Shown: piece after piece, positions 9,646-21,226 of the stretch
Position numbering within the stretch: position 1 is the first letter of the stretch
How the letters are laid out: each line of letters opens with the position of its first letter
Assembly (NCBI RefSeq): GCF_932526225.1
Contig: NC_064042.1
Coordinates: forward strand, 6,627,540-6,691,539
Length of the DNA: 64,000 nt
Source: Nematostella vectensis
Lineage: Eukaryota; Cnidaria; Anthozoa; Actiniaria; Edwardsiidae
Direction: 5' to 3'
Notes under the pieces: model-generated
Databases searched by the model: none
The model's input: only the letters and a program-made list of their open reading frames with translations
What the model was told of the DNA's origin: nothing
Position numbers and translations under genes: made by a program

Positions 9646-12600
9646 ATGCAAAATGCACTCCTTTTCGTTATCTTGCAGACTTGGGTTTCTTTTGTTAAAG
9701 GTGAGAGTAGAACTACGGAGAAATTTGATTGGAAAATTTAGATAAAGTCCTGAATAGTTTCAATGAAATAGCCTAGAATTTACCCTTAAGAACAAACATA
9801 ACTTTATAACCGAAAACAATTTCTACAGTAGCGAACAGGGAAAGGTGAGTTTATACTCCAACCGCTCCCGTCCTCGCTTAAGACCGTAAAGAGGTGAATT
9901 TCACGTCGTCTGGCAGAGAACGGTTGGAAATCTCTAAGGTAGAACGCATTATCACGTACGGCTTTTGAATTTCCAAATCAATTTCATTGTCTTCTACCGT
10001 CACTTAACAAGCAAGAAAAATGTGACAAAAGATACTTTATGCTCTCATTTCTCCGTTTACTACCAGAAAAATAAATATAAGTCTAGAATGCTAAAACGTG
10101 AGTTTTCACATTCCCCTGTGCGGAAAATGAAGCTGTAAGTTATCGGCTATTTGCATAAAATGCATAAATGCATGTTCTTCTGGCCTTCGCCGTAGTCGTT
10201 GCGTATAATGTACCTAAACGGCAGGAACACTGCTGATAAAAGGCACATCATTTTAATAATGACTAACATTTTCACATATTGCCCAGTGTTCAATTAAATT
10301 CTATTACTTATTTGAAAAAAAAAAAAAAAGAAAAAAACCGCCAAATTGATTTCATTTTAAAAGCGACCGAAACAAAAGTTGTTTCAGGGGGAGGGGTGGT
10401 TGCCGGTTCCAAATCCTATTTATAAGAACGCGGGGATTTTAAACTATTCAACAAATTAGTTGTCGGTTGCATATATACCGCTTGAAACCCGTTGGTTAAA
10501 AAAAAAAAACGTTCATATAATATATCTAAAGAAATATCCGCTCATAAAAGGGGGGGGGGGGGGGCTGCCCCCAAGATTTTGTCAGATAGGTCAGAAGGCT
10601 GCACTTAAGTGTAAGGTTTGTTCTCCGAGTGCGCATGCGTTCTAGACTATTTTGTACTCAGCAGGGGCGTAGATAGAATTTAATATATCACATATTGCAA
10701 TTGTACGTACAGTAGTTGCCTGAAAATACAGTAGAAAGCCTAAAAAATTTAGAAAATTTCTTATACATTTACTGTAAGGTTCTTAAATAAATGGTGTATA
10801 TAGGTATGAGATAACACATTTTAGACTAACAGGTTCTTAATTTCCAGGTTCATATATGTGGGAACTACTGTAACTTATCTATATTTTTTGTTAATTTAGA
10901 TACGCCATTCCTTGAATATGCGGGTTCGAGTTATTATCTGGGTTCTACTTTGCGTAAACAGGGTCGTAGTCCTAAAGGGGATCTTTTAATCAAATTTTCC
11001 TGATCGCTTTTGCTCCCTAATTCCATCTTACCGGCCTCTTTTTAATTTCTCTTCCTGTGTAAGCCAATGCTGTTTTCTGCAAAAAACAAAGGCTAATTTC
11101 CCTTGCTTACCCCATTCAAAACCAACCCTACGCAACTCAAGCGCAATGTTTAAGACATGGTCCGCCTGCTCTTCTCTGTTTTGTAAGGTGACCCGTGTAA
11201 GTTACTGGAAATGAAAGATAGAGGTGAAGGAAGATATCTAAAAAATCATGAAGAGGCCAACTTCACGGAGCAAACAGAAGCAGGCTGCATTGTGAAGTGC
11301 TTGTTCTTCAGCCCAAACCGCTATTGTCAATCAGCCAACTATTTCCCTGTGACCAAAACCTGTCTGACCAGCACGTCGACCCGCCATCAACACCCAGAGG
11401 ACTTTGTCTACGCACCGGGGAGTGTTTATCTTGGAACTGTGGTAAGGCTTCTCCTGTTAGCAAATGATTTGCTGATCTCTGTTACATTATGGAGATTTCC
11501 ATTCTACAACAAAAAACGGCTCAATTGTCTTTTCACAGTAGCAAATAGTGTAGATGATGTAATTTGATTAATGATGAAAAATCAAATATTCTAAACAAAA
11601 ACAAAACTTATTACGGACATGTTTTAAAATCCAGGGCCGTAGCAGAGGGTGGGGCATGAGGAGCACGTATCCCACAAATATTTTATAACAATCAAACGAA
11701 ATGACCAATATCTCGGCGTGGCCATGCCAACAGTATTTTCTTAATGTTTCTGTATCTTGCCCCCTGGTATTTAGTATTCGAAGCTTACTACGGCTCTGTG
11801 ATTTTTAAATGGTTTGCCCACACAGCCACACATACATTTCATAACATATATAATACAGGATAAAATATTAATCCTCCAATCGACGACGACGTTTCCGACG
11901 GAAACCTCAACCGTTAAAAGACAAAATAATCTATTAAAATCCTTTATATTTAACAGGCCATCCGCTTTAAATTATCAATCAAATTCTCAAAGAAACTTCC
12001 AATAGACACACTGCTTTCAATATTTTGAAATATTTTTCGCGTTTTCTGTTAAAAATCATCGGATATTGTTAGGTAATCGACCGGAAGTAAACTGGTGACA
12101 ATGCGACTTTAAAATCGCCTTTTATCTTCAGAACGACTGCGTTACTGGTTCATGTCCGAGTGACCTGATGTGCAAGGCTGACTTCGTGAATGGCGGGTTC
12201 TCGTGCGTCTCTCCTATTGCATTACGACCACGCGGTACCGTTAACCACATATTAGGGACCTTAAACACGAACGCGCGCTATAAACGGGATAGCTCTCGCG
12301 CAAGTCGTCGTCATTCACAACTAGACTTCATTGAGTGCGGACCTCTGTAACCGCCGGAAGACAACTTTTAAGTACAAAAGAGTGTTAAATAGCTATCAGG
12401 CATATTCGGGAAAGTGTTAGGGCCCATTCTTTACAAAAAAAAAAGGGGAAAAAATTTTCCTTGAAAAATCAAACACGGCGCGCGCGCTTTTTTGGAATGG
12501 CGTCATTATAGTGCGCACGCGTGCAAACAACGAATTTGAAATATTCATCGCGTCAAAACCTATCTAATCATCGCTATTTTTCGTTCTTTTTCAAGAAACA

Positions 12601-15600
12601 GCTGTTGTAAAGATTATGTTTGCTTCAATAGTGTGTCCACTCTAGAACTCTCTTTTAGCATTTTGGTCTCTCTCTACGGGGCTCTGCACTCAGTAAAATG
12701 TCAAATGACAGGCAAGTCCCTTTTATAGTGCGCGTTCGTGTTTAAAGTTCTTAAAACCTTTCACGTATATCAATCTAGCCAAAACAAAGCATAGATAAAC
12801 TTTCAAATTCTGAAAAGTGAATTGAATTTTATTGAAATTTGAATTTTCTACAGATCTTTGAAAATTTTCCTGGCCGCGCGAAAGGAGATTGGATCGAGTG
12901 AATAATTCAAAGTTTTGGCGGGAAAATCTGAAACAACGTATTTTCCTTAAATCCGTTAAAATTCAGAGACGGCAATACCACAAAATATTGGCGAATTGTT
13001 TTCTATTGCAATGCTACCCACCATGAAGCAAAGAATAATTTAACCCTTTCACTCCTGGGTACTTTTGAGCAACATTGTAAGAAAAACAGACTGAAAACAG
13101 AAACCTCCCCTCCTATTTCAAGTCCAACACTACCAGTTAAGCTAAGCTACCGCTGACCCAAGACGGTATGCCTTGAAGTTTCCAACAATGCACTGCGGTG
13201 CCTTTTCTTTCTAGCGACGGCACTGCTACAGCCTTTTGCTTACAACAGTTTTGCTTGTAATTTGCTTAAAAATTACAGCTTTTTCACATCTGGAGAGAGC
13301 CTTAGGACATCATGAAGTCTTTTTGGGCATAATTAATGCTGTGCTTATGGATGTTTGCACGCTGAGGTTGATTCAATGGGATAATTCCTTGTCTGGGCTT
13401 CAGTGAGTGAGAAAGGAATTTTCTGCTGAATGGCCTCATACTCTCCAATGTTGGCCATCTTTGTGACTGATTGCTGTAAAATGGGACCTGACGGAGCGCA
13501 ATAAAGGTATCTATTGGTGACTTGATCTGTGTTTGCTTGTCTCTATTTGTAGTTCGGAATTTTGTGTCTTTTTTGGTAAGAAATTTTTCAAAGTTTAAGC
13601 ATTTGTTTACGAATTGGTCAGAAATTAAGGTTGATATTTTGACAAAAGTATCGGCGTGTTGGGGGATTAAAACTACGATTAAAACTACGGAAAGAGTGCT
13701 TGTCTGAATGGGTTTTTAATGAACTAAACAAATACCTCGTGGGCTCATCAATCACGTGACATCATGTCCACAGGGAACCCAATAACAATAACAACGATGT
13801 CAATCTATGAATGTCAGTTATATATGAGTTCAGATTTCCTCCGGGGGGCGCGTAGTTGCCGGGCCCAGTCTGCGATGCGGTCCCTTGTGGCAGCTGTAAT
13901 TTGCATGCTTCTCCTAGGCTGGTTGGACCGGAGCTGAACTCCTGTCTGCGCGTCTGCAGCTTCCACAACATCAGTAGTAATCTCAAGGGGATATAGCTTG
14001 GAGATAGGTCTGTTCGTGTGACCCTTAGCTGTTTTTAAGGTTACAGCCCGTACACATCCATCGGCACCTCTAATCAGATCTTCCACTACGCCTAGTTTCC
14101 ACTTCAACCTCTTTTTCTCGCTGTGGATCTGGACAACGTTTCCTATCTTGACGCGTGTTTCACCGCTGCCACCTGTTGTGCCATGGAAGCACCGCAGCGA
14201 AGTGAGGTACTCCTGCTTCCAGCGCTGCCAGAAGTGTTGTATAACTAGTGCTACACGAGTAGCATCCCTTCGGAGATGATCATCGTTTCCATAGCTCGGG
14301 TCAGTTAGTTCGTCCGCATCAGTGTCAGGATGTGGGAGACTGGTAATCCTTCTTCCATACAGTAGATGGGATGGTGTGAGAGGGTCTTCATCATTTATGT
14401 CAGGAGAGACATATGTTAGTGGGCGGTCATTAAGGATAGCCTCAATTTCCATGACAACCGTCTGGAGAGTGACTAAGTTGATGGATGCTCGGCCAAGGAC
14501 TTTCTTCAGCGTCGTCTTCGTGAGGCCGATCAGCCTCTACCAAAGCCCTCCATACAATAGAGCTCTCTACGGAATAAACTTCCAATCTATCCCTTGTTTG
14601 CCGAGCTCCTGTTTGAGCGTTGTTGAATTAAACAGGTGCTCGAGTTCAGCAGCCGCCGATTGGTAGGTACTGGCATTATCAGAAATGATAACGTCTGGAA
14701 TGGACTGGAAGCTAGCGAATCTAGCTTTTCTATTTTCTGCGGTTATGGACGAACCTCAATACAAGAGCGGTTACACGTAGAAGTTTCCTCAGTGTTCTGT
14801 TTCTAGTGGGATCCATGATCGTGCTGATGCTTGGGTTCTCTACTGAAGTCGCGTCTGCTTCAGAGATGGTTCGGGGGTAACTTTAGGTTCTTCCTCTCGG
14901 ATCTCAACAAGAATGGTGGTGCTTGATTCCCACGTTGGCCAGTCGCATTCTGAAGTTATCCAGGATGGACCATGCAGCCATGCTGTTGATGCTTGGAGCT
15001 CTGCTGTGGTTAGACCCCTCGTTAGTAGGCCTGCTGGATTATCGCGAGTGGGGCAGTAACGCCAACTAGATGGCTGAGAGAGACGCTTGATTTCTCTGAC
15101 TCGGTTACCTACAAACTGCTGAGGTTGCTTATTACTGTGAAGCCAATTGAGCACAATCTGGCTGTCTGACCAGAAGAACGCTTGTAGATCAGGACAATTC
15201 TTCTGCAAAGAGTTAAGCAAGTACTCTGCAAGGTTTGCACCAGCCAGTGCTGCCATCAATTCTAGTCTGGGGAGTGACAGTTCCTTTACTGGAGCGACAC
15301 GTGCCTTCGCCATCACAAAGGAAGTCTGATTGGCCTGCCGTATGTATGCCACAGCTCCGTAGGCTTTCGGGCTAGCATCCACGAACACATGCAGCTGGGT
15401 CGTCTCGTTGGCTGACCGATTGCTGAGATAGCATCTAGGAATAGTAAGATTGGTTGATTGTCGGATTTCTTGCGCAATGCTGAGTCAGCGAGTTTGAATC
15501 TCCCCATTCAGGGGTTCATCCCAATCTATGTTTAACTTCCAGAGGTCCTGGATAAGGATCTTAGCGCGGACTGAGATGGGGGTGATGAGGCCTAGTGGGT

Positions 15601-18600
15601 CAGAGATCTTAGATGACTCCCTTAAGATCTCTCGCTTTGTGACAAGAGTGTCGTCAGGTACTAGTAATTCTTTACATGCAAGTGTTAGCGTGTCGGTTGA
15701 GGTGTCCCACCGTAAGCCTAGAACATTGACACTGTCGCAGTTGGCATCATTCACTCCATCAAGGGCAGCACGATGGAGAAGGGGTTGACTATTGGATGCC
15801 CAAGACCATAAGTTGAACTTGGCTTCAGTCATGACACTTCTTGATGCGTCATAGTAACTCAGGGCCTCTTGATATGTTTCACAGCCGGTGATGATGTTGT
15901 CAACATAGAGATTGTCCCTCATGTCCTGTGTGACTGGTGTCTTATGATTATCAAGGTGTGTTTGAAGGACAGCATTCAGCATAAAGGGGGAGCTCGCAGA
16001 GCCGAAAAGGACCGAATTAAAATGGTAGGACTGGAACTCACTTTCGGGGTCACTGGGATCGGAGAGCCATAGGAACCGTGTCATGTCGCGGTCAGCTTCA
16101 CTGAGACGTACATGGAGGAAAACTTTTTTCTATATCAGTGTAAATTCCAATAGGGTGGGCGCAAAACCGCACTAAAATCGAGCCCATGTTGGCTAGGTAA
16201 GGTGAACCGACCTCTAGGCAGTCGTTCAGACTTGGGGTCGAGGGGGCCTGGTGACAACTACAACCGAAGACAATACGAATGGGCGTGGTCGATTACTTCC
16301 TTTTTACATGGTGGTGGGGTATGTAGTGGGCGTGGTCAGACGGGTCAGGGTTGCTAACCTTCTCAATGAACCCTCTGGCCTCTTGTTCCTTGATGATGTC
16401 GTCATAACTCTTCATCAAATCTGGTGTCTGGTGAAGTCGTCGTGCGGTAGCCCTTGTGCGTCTCTCGCAGATACTAAAGTTAGTTGGGAGAGGGGCGTGC
16501 TCTTCCGTCGTCGTCTCTAGTGATCGAGGTGGCCTGGTAATTAGTCATGAAATTCTTTTCAGGGGGGTCAGCATTGGGTGATATGCCCATTGACTCTAGG
16601 GACCAAAATTGCTGTAGATCAAATACAGCCAGTTCTAGAATCTTCTAGTAGATGTAGGGGTGCTATTGGTAGGATACCTATGGTGGCTTATAGGAAACCT
16701 AGGAGTTTAAAGGATATGTTGGTGCACTCCTCTCTTAAAGAGGATAGTACTCAGGTTAGAGGTTGTGGTAAGTGTGGCGGTAAAAGGTGTAGGGTGGGAG
16801 TTTTGCAGTACAGTTACTAATAAGAAAGGTGTAGGGCGGGAGTTTTGCAGTACAGTTACTAATAAGAAATATGTCATTTATTTTTACTTGGACTGTAACT
16901 TAGATTTTGTTGTTTATCTAATTACTTGCTCTATGTGTAGCAAGCAATACGTAGGGTCTACAATCAATAGTTTTAGGAAGCGTTTTAATAATCATAAAAG
17001 TAGGTTAGATAAGTACCCTAGTTTACCGGTTAGTAAAAGAGTCAAGGATGACCTTTTCTATCAACATTTTCATTGCGACTATCATTTAGGTCTTAATAAT
17101 GTTATGGTACAACTTATAGATAAGTGTAACTCTGAGGCTCAGCTTAGGGAAAGGGAAGGCCAGTGGGTTTATCGGCTTAAGTCTATCTACCTGCGAGGTC
17201 TTAATAGTGAGGACTTTTTTTTGTAGTAGGAACCCACGTAGAGATGTGTAAATTCTTTTTATCCATAGCGCGCGCTATTCTAGAAAATGCGCGTTTTTTT
17301 CAGTTGTAATGTTTTTGCGTCTCCCGCCACTATTCTGATGTAAATAAGCTTGTAATCATTCAGCTTCTTCAGTCTGCCCTGAAGAAGTCTTATTAAAGAC
17401 GAAAATTTGGCAGAGTCGAATTCCAGTTTTTGGTGTATTGTATTCATTGTTCAGGTACGAGATCGCGACAGTTTGGGCTTTTTGATACTACTCATGTAAT
17501 TTGGTTGACATCTCGATCTACGTCACAAATGACTGGACCCGGGCCTTTCAGTTCACGGCTTTCCGAACGTTGACCAAAATACCTCAATATTACAGATTTG
17601 AGTTATTCGCGGGAATGCGTGTTTTATAGGGTCCATGCGAACCACATACCATTTGGAAGATGAAAATATAAAGAATTGACAAAGTCTATCATCTCTGAAA
17701 GGTTATATGGACTTTAAGCAAGGACGACGACGACGGCTAGGGCAACGCGATCGAAAAAGATGTTTACGCGAGTGGCGATCAATAATAATATAATTGCAAT
17801 GGAATAAGCAAAACATTATAGTCAGAGACAGATCAAAATAAACTAAGAACATTATTTCGTAGCGAACGTAGTTAGTGGAGTTTAGAGTCCAAACGTCCGC
17901 GTCCTCAATTGACCGTGAAACTTGGAGTTTTCACGTTGTGGTTTTATGGGAAACAGCTGAAATGTATCAGACATTTTCACGTGCTGCAATTTAATTCTGA
18001 ATCAAATCCCATTATTTTATGCTGTCATCGTTGCGCCCTTTTACTAGCAAAATCCAAACTTTTACGATCAAAACCAGGTCTTCATATTTAGATGTATGCT
18101 TCAAAAAGCACGAGCAGTTTTTAGGAACTTATCAATTGGTAGCTAGAATGTTGGTATGGAAGAACGCACATACTAAGGTCGAGTTTAATTAAGGCGTAGG
18201 AAAGCGCCTCCAACAGCCATTATATCAGGCGCGTACCTGGATTTTTGTGTAGGAGGGAAACGGACAAACCGGGAGACAAAATCCTCAGAGCAGAGGTAAT
18301 ACTCGAGTGTTTATTTATCGTGACACTGTGAGAAGGTAATCCAAAGCCATGTGATTCGAGTCCCTGCAGCAATCATAGTGTTTGTAACAACACGCAAGAA
18401 TGCAAAAACTACACATGCACCTGCTCTTCTGGATATACGGGAAGACACTGTGACACGTGTATGTTTTTTTGGTTCTTGCCAAATCTATATTAAGTGCTCG
18501 TATAATTCAAACCAGGTTTCCATTTGTTCTAGTGATACCCAAGCCGTGTGACTCGAGTCCCTGCAGTAATGGCAGTGTTTGTAACAACACACAAGACGGC

Positions 18601-19506
18601 AAAAACTACACGTGCACCTGCTCTCCTGGATATACGGGAAGACACTGTGACACGGGTATGTTGTTTTGTTCTTTGCCAAACCTATATTAAGTGTTCGTAT
18701 AATTCAAGCCAGGTTTCCAATTGTTCTAGTAATACTCAAGCCGTGTGACTCGAGTCCCTGCAGTAATGGCAGTGTTTGTAACAACACACAAGACGGCAAA
18801 AACTACACGTGTACTTGCTCTTATGGATATACGGGAAGACATTGTAATACTTTAAAAAAGGTATTGCGCTTGTTAGTTACATTAGCAACATGAAAAGTAT
18901 ATCATCATTTTTAATTTTTATCAGCTTTCCTGTATCTTTTACAGCTGTCCTGTGAAGACATTGTTTGCCAATATGGCGGCACGTGTATCACGATGAACGA
19001 CGGTATTGGCTGTGTTTGCGCCTTTGGATTTACAGGGGGCCGCCGTGAAACGCGTAATTAACTATTTGTCCGAGAGCTTAATACTGACATGGCTACCTTC
19101 TGGAAAAAGATAACATTTTCTGTTTCTATTTTCAGCAATCGAGTGCGTAGAGTACCACAACCTATCAGAACCTGATCGAAATGTGAATGCCGCACGTGTT
19201 GGAAGGTTCTGTGACGACAAATTGATATTTGGCCAATGGTATCGATTCGTTGGTGCTGCAGGAACGCGTATAATCAACCATTGCCCCACATCGGAGCAGC
19301 AACACTGCAATACCGACAACCAGGTCTGGTTGCTAGATGATCAGCCCAAACCTGGACAAATTAGAAAGGTACTCAGGAATAGCATTCTCGCCAACTACAA
19401 TTGTTACAACTGGCCTGGTAAAACTAACGCGACACACTGCAACGACTTCATAGTGTATAAACTATGGCCGCTCAACTGTAATATTCGCTACTGTACCGAA
19501 GGTTAG
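9646..19506 (+). CDS. secreted PAN-EGF-D8C protein, copy A (8 exons, 422 aa)
   Basis: Exons by splice sites and phase: 9646-9700, 11188-11441, 12132-12234, 18336-18458, 18533-18655, 18730-18860, 18945-19053, 19136-19506. Exon 1 is a signal peptide ([18 protein letters not shown]). Exon 2 is a cysteine-containing PAN/apple-like module. Exon 3 is a short Cys-rich segment (NDC...CPSD..C). Then come three near-identical EGF exons, a fourth divergent EGF, and a last exon with a D8C domain (WYRFVGAAG, eight cysteines, ending RYCTEG). D8C is the eight-cysteine module of uromodulin and OIT3-type proteins. The product should be extracellular and glycosylated. Oddities: the donor after exon 3 (gcg/gtaccg) and the acceptor of the first EGF exon are weak. 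The fourth EGF has lost its last cysteine (R where copy B has C). The first EGF has an extra cysteine. If exon 3 is not spliced, the frame stops at 12350. Possibly a declining copy. Confidence 0.75.
10316..10562. repeat. simple-sequence tracts in intron 1 (A-run and G-run)
   Basis: An A-rich run at about 10314-10338, a second at about 10499-10509 and a G-run of about 12-13 at 10550-10563. Low-complexity sequence only. Copy B has no equivalent G-run here. Confidence 0.7.
11632..11798. mobile_element. short MITE, cagggccgtag-type ends, intron 2 of copy A
   Basis: The left end cagggccgtagcag pairs with the complement of the right end (cagagccgtagtaa). About 165 bp between, non-coding. Copy B lacks it at the equivalent intron. 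The ends resemble the widespread hAT-type caggg(g)cgtagcc termini. Target duplication not resolved. Confidence 0.5.
12252..12760. mobile_element. ~510-bp TIR element just after exon 3 of copy A
   Basis: The left terminus around 12252 (cttaaacacgaacgcgc, then tataaacggga) is mirrored at about 12718-12760, giving ~35-bp inverted ends. The body contains cgcg-rich DNA and no ORF of note. It begins only ~17 bp past the presumed exon 3 donor. Copy B shows an intron of 247 bp here with no insertion. Confidence 0.65.
12761..13739. other. intronic DNA, no recognised element
   Basis: Part of the ~5.8-kb excess in copy A intron 3. AT-rich, non-coding, no clear terminal repeats. It may be remnants of older insertions. 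Confidence 0.4.
13814..14452 (-). pseudogene. BEL/Pao pol C-terminal domain (DUF5641-like)
   Basis: Open for 212 codons. It shows the family's ILNDRPLTY, LTPSHLLYGR, FWQRWKQEYL, GNVVQIH and RPISKLYPLE blocks that follow the integrase core in BEL/Pao polyproteins. The integrase core upstream (toward 14840) is truncated and out of frame, so this cannot be part of a working polyprotein. Confidence 0.8.
14840..15388 (-). pseudogene. BEL/Pao RNase H region
   Basis: Contains FVDASPKAYGAVAY, LPRLELMAA and FWSDSQIVLNWL, the acidic-residue motifs of the BEL/Pao RNase H domain, then the CPTRDNPAGLLTRG segment. Frame changes at about 15388 and 14840 separate it from its neighbours. Confidence 0.8.
15485..16500 (-). 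pseudogene. BEL/Pao reverse transcriptase region
   Basis: Residues matching the BEL/Pao RT can be followed from about 16490 (YDDIIKEQEARGFIEKV, HYIPHHHVKR, SLNDCLEVG) through FCAHPIGIYTDIEKSF to the long ORF ending at 15485 (DMTRFLWL, LFGSASSPFMLNAVL, LYVDNIITG, DPLGLITPI). The catalytic box reads YVDN instead of YVDD. At least two frameshifts, one in an A-run near 16125. Not functional. Confidence 0.8.
16560..17440 (+). mobile_element. Penelope-like element 3' fragment with GIY-YIG domain
   Basis: A 5'-truncated remnant. Residues IPMVAYRKPRSLKDMLVHS resemble the conserved block after the PLE reverse transcriptase. A Cys-rich linker (CGKCGGKRC) follows, then a GIY-YIG endonuclease (VVYLITCSMCSKQYVGST...RKRFNNHKS) ending at 17226. 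A 42-bp tandem duplication lies at 16786-16869, and the linker and endonuclease are in different frames. The tail to about 17440 contains ctgaagaagtcttattaaag, of a kind I associate with PLE 3' ends. It abuts the BEL/Pao fragment in opposite orientation. Confidence 0.75.
17441..18335. other. rest of intron 3, partly shared with copy B
   Basis: From about 18030 the sequence aligns again with copy B (about 36740 onward: ttacga...accaggtcttca...ttagatgta). The stretch 17441-18030 is unique to copy A and I recognise nothing in it. Confidence 0.5.
18336..18860 (+). repeat. tandem EGF exon-intron repeat, 3 units of 197 bp
   Basis: EGF exons start at 18336, 18533 and 18730, exactly 197 bp apart. 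Each unit is a 123-131-nt exon plus a ~74-bp intron, nearly identical in both parts. All are phase 1-1 except the last, which ends in phase 0. Each exon encodes one six-cysteine EGF-like domain ([14 protein letters not shown]...YTCTC...CDT). Confidence 0.9.
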
Positions 19507-20695
19507 GACAAGCAGTTGAGGAATTTAGCATAGCATAAGGAAGGTAATCCGGACTGATAGTAGTAGATCTAGCACACGCTATACCTTACTGATGATGAAA
19601 TAAGAGACCGCTTTTACACGGTTTTTGTAATAAGTTTTTTCCCCGCTCATAAACTTAGGGCTACATGTAAACAGGCTAACCGAAAAGGGAAGAACAAAAT
19701 CAGTATAAACAGTGCAAAAAGCATAATATGATAAAGTAAACATTATTATGATTAAACAATGTGTCCGCTACGAAATATCGTAAACTAGTTATCAAAGGGC
19801 ATGAATCATTAGAAGCATAGCAGTACAATAAAACTGTGCGTTTATCAGGGCTTCCTATTATCGCCGTCCCCTTTTCCATAGATAATCAAAGATTTGGCAA
19901 GAGACCATGATATCTATCATGGTCTCTTGTTTTTTGACATTTTTCTTTTACGGCGGTTCTCAATATCAGCTTTTACCATTTATCATTATATTCTGTTTGG
20001 ACCAGGCTTGGTGTGTATGCAGGGTAATCGACAAGCTATCGAGCCTTATGGTCTCATTAAAAATGTGTTTATCATCGTAACTTACTAAATCTTCTCTTTA
20101 ATTCAGTGGAAATTTGACTGTTTGTTTTTTTTACACTTATTTTAAAAGTCACGTACGTCAAAGCTAGTTACATAGAAGTTGCACTGCCGACATTAAATCA
20201 CAAATTTGTTTTGTGTCTTGAAAAAGGAAGATGAAATCCTTATAATTCTTATTATAAATATCTCACCTAATAAAATAGTAAAGTCTTCCTACTTTGGTGA
20301 CATTTCCAAGTGATATATGACAAAATGTTTATACCAACTTCCTGTCGATTTTCTCAGAATCTCTAGATATTCGACGTGGAACTTTGGATGGCTTCTTCCC
20401 TCGGAGTGAATAGACTTAAAGAATGTCGATTACCCACTCCTTTGTTATTTTTTATCGTTGAAAATACAGAGGTTTATTCGCAAGAAAACTTCAAAATATC
20501 ATTCTTTGAATAAAGTCTTATATGCTTGTGATGATATTTGATTGAATAGCCCAATTCCTAGTTCCACTATGACCGCTGGACTGGACTAAGGACGCATAAA
20601 TAGCGTAAGCCTCGACTTGAGGCAAATTTCCTAAGCCAAATCTCGATAGAGCGGAGTAAGCTCACCAAACTTCCCTGAACTAGACATACAGGAGC
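19507..20695. other. 3' flank of copy A
   Basis: The first ~90 bp and the segment from about 20368 to 20695 align with copy B (39125-39215 and 40113-40232). Between them the copies differ: copy B carries a LINE fragment. Copy A has AT-rich non-coding DNA with a 32-bp hairpin at 19898-19929. No gene. Confidence 0.55.
19898..19929. repeat. perfect 15-bp-arm hairpin
   Basis: The arm caagagaccatgata is followed after two bases by its exact complement. It lies in non-coding DNA ~390 bp after the stop codon of the copy A secreted-protein gene. No U-run or known RNA family, so function unknown. Confidence 0.8.
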
Positions 20696-20759
20696 AATTG
20701 CAGAATACCCCCCCACACACCCCAAGCTATATGTTTTCTAAAAAATTCGTCCCCACGTC

Positions 20760-21110
20760 CACGCGTCCCCATGCTTCCATGTCACCAGTACCTCATGTTA
20801 ACTCGATCCAACATCAACTCGTTCTCGTGCCAACTTGTCAACTCGTCCTCTCATCAAATCGTCATGGCGTCACTTTCTCAACGCGTCCCCACGTCAACTC
20901 GTTCTCGTGCCAGCTTGTCAACTCGTCCTCTCGTCAACATGTCAACGCGTCCTCTCGTCAACTTGTCAACTCGTCCTCTCGTCCTCGCGTCAACTTGTCC
21001 TCTCGTCAACTTGTCAACGCGCCCTCTCGTCAACATGTCAACGCGTCCTCTCGTCAACATGTCAACGCGTCCTCTTGTCAACTTGTTTTCGGGTCAACTT
21101 GTCTATCAGA
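20760..21110. repeat. 8/24-bp minisatellite between the duplicated segments
   Basis: The array is built from octamers such as cgtcctct, cgtcaaca and tgtcaacg, which combine into 24-bp units (cgtcaac.tgtcaac.cgtcctct). Because 24 is divisible by three and the words avoid stops, all three forward frames and one reverse frame stay open for 60-140 codons; these are not genes. The array sits in the ~500-bp spacer where copy A homology stops (20695) and copy B homology starts (about 21210). Confidence 0.9.
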
Positions 21111-21226
21111 AGATATCGTATAAACTTCAGTAATATAAGCGTACTTCAAGTATATGAGAAATGTGAGACCTTGCATATATTGAGATACTGACATTAGTCT
21201 AGTTCAAATTCCATTTCTTTTTGTTT

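Larger units (their letters stand above)
13740..16540 (-). mobile_element. BEL/Pao LTR retrotransposon fragment
   Basis: Minus-strand pol remnants in the order expected for BEL/Pao: reverse transcriptase (about 16500-15485), RNase H (15388-14840), then the C-terminal DUF5641-like domain (14452-13814). A purine-rich run (cgccccccggaggaa on the minus strand, near 13840) may be the polypurine tract, and the sequence below it could be the start of a 3' LTR, but no matching 5' LTR is present. Gag, protease and most of the integrase are missing. Several frameshifts. It lies in intron 3 of the copy A PAN-EGF-D8C gene, antisense to it, and is absent from copy B. Confidence 0.85.

Noticed and set aside
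20698-21191. Serine/threonine-rich ORFs in three forward frames
   Set aside because: All come from the 8/24-bp minisatellite. Three overlapping frames cannot all be genes, and none has flanking support.
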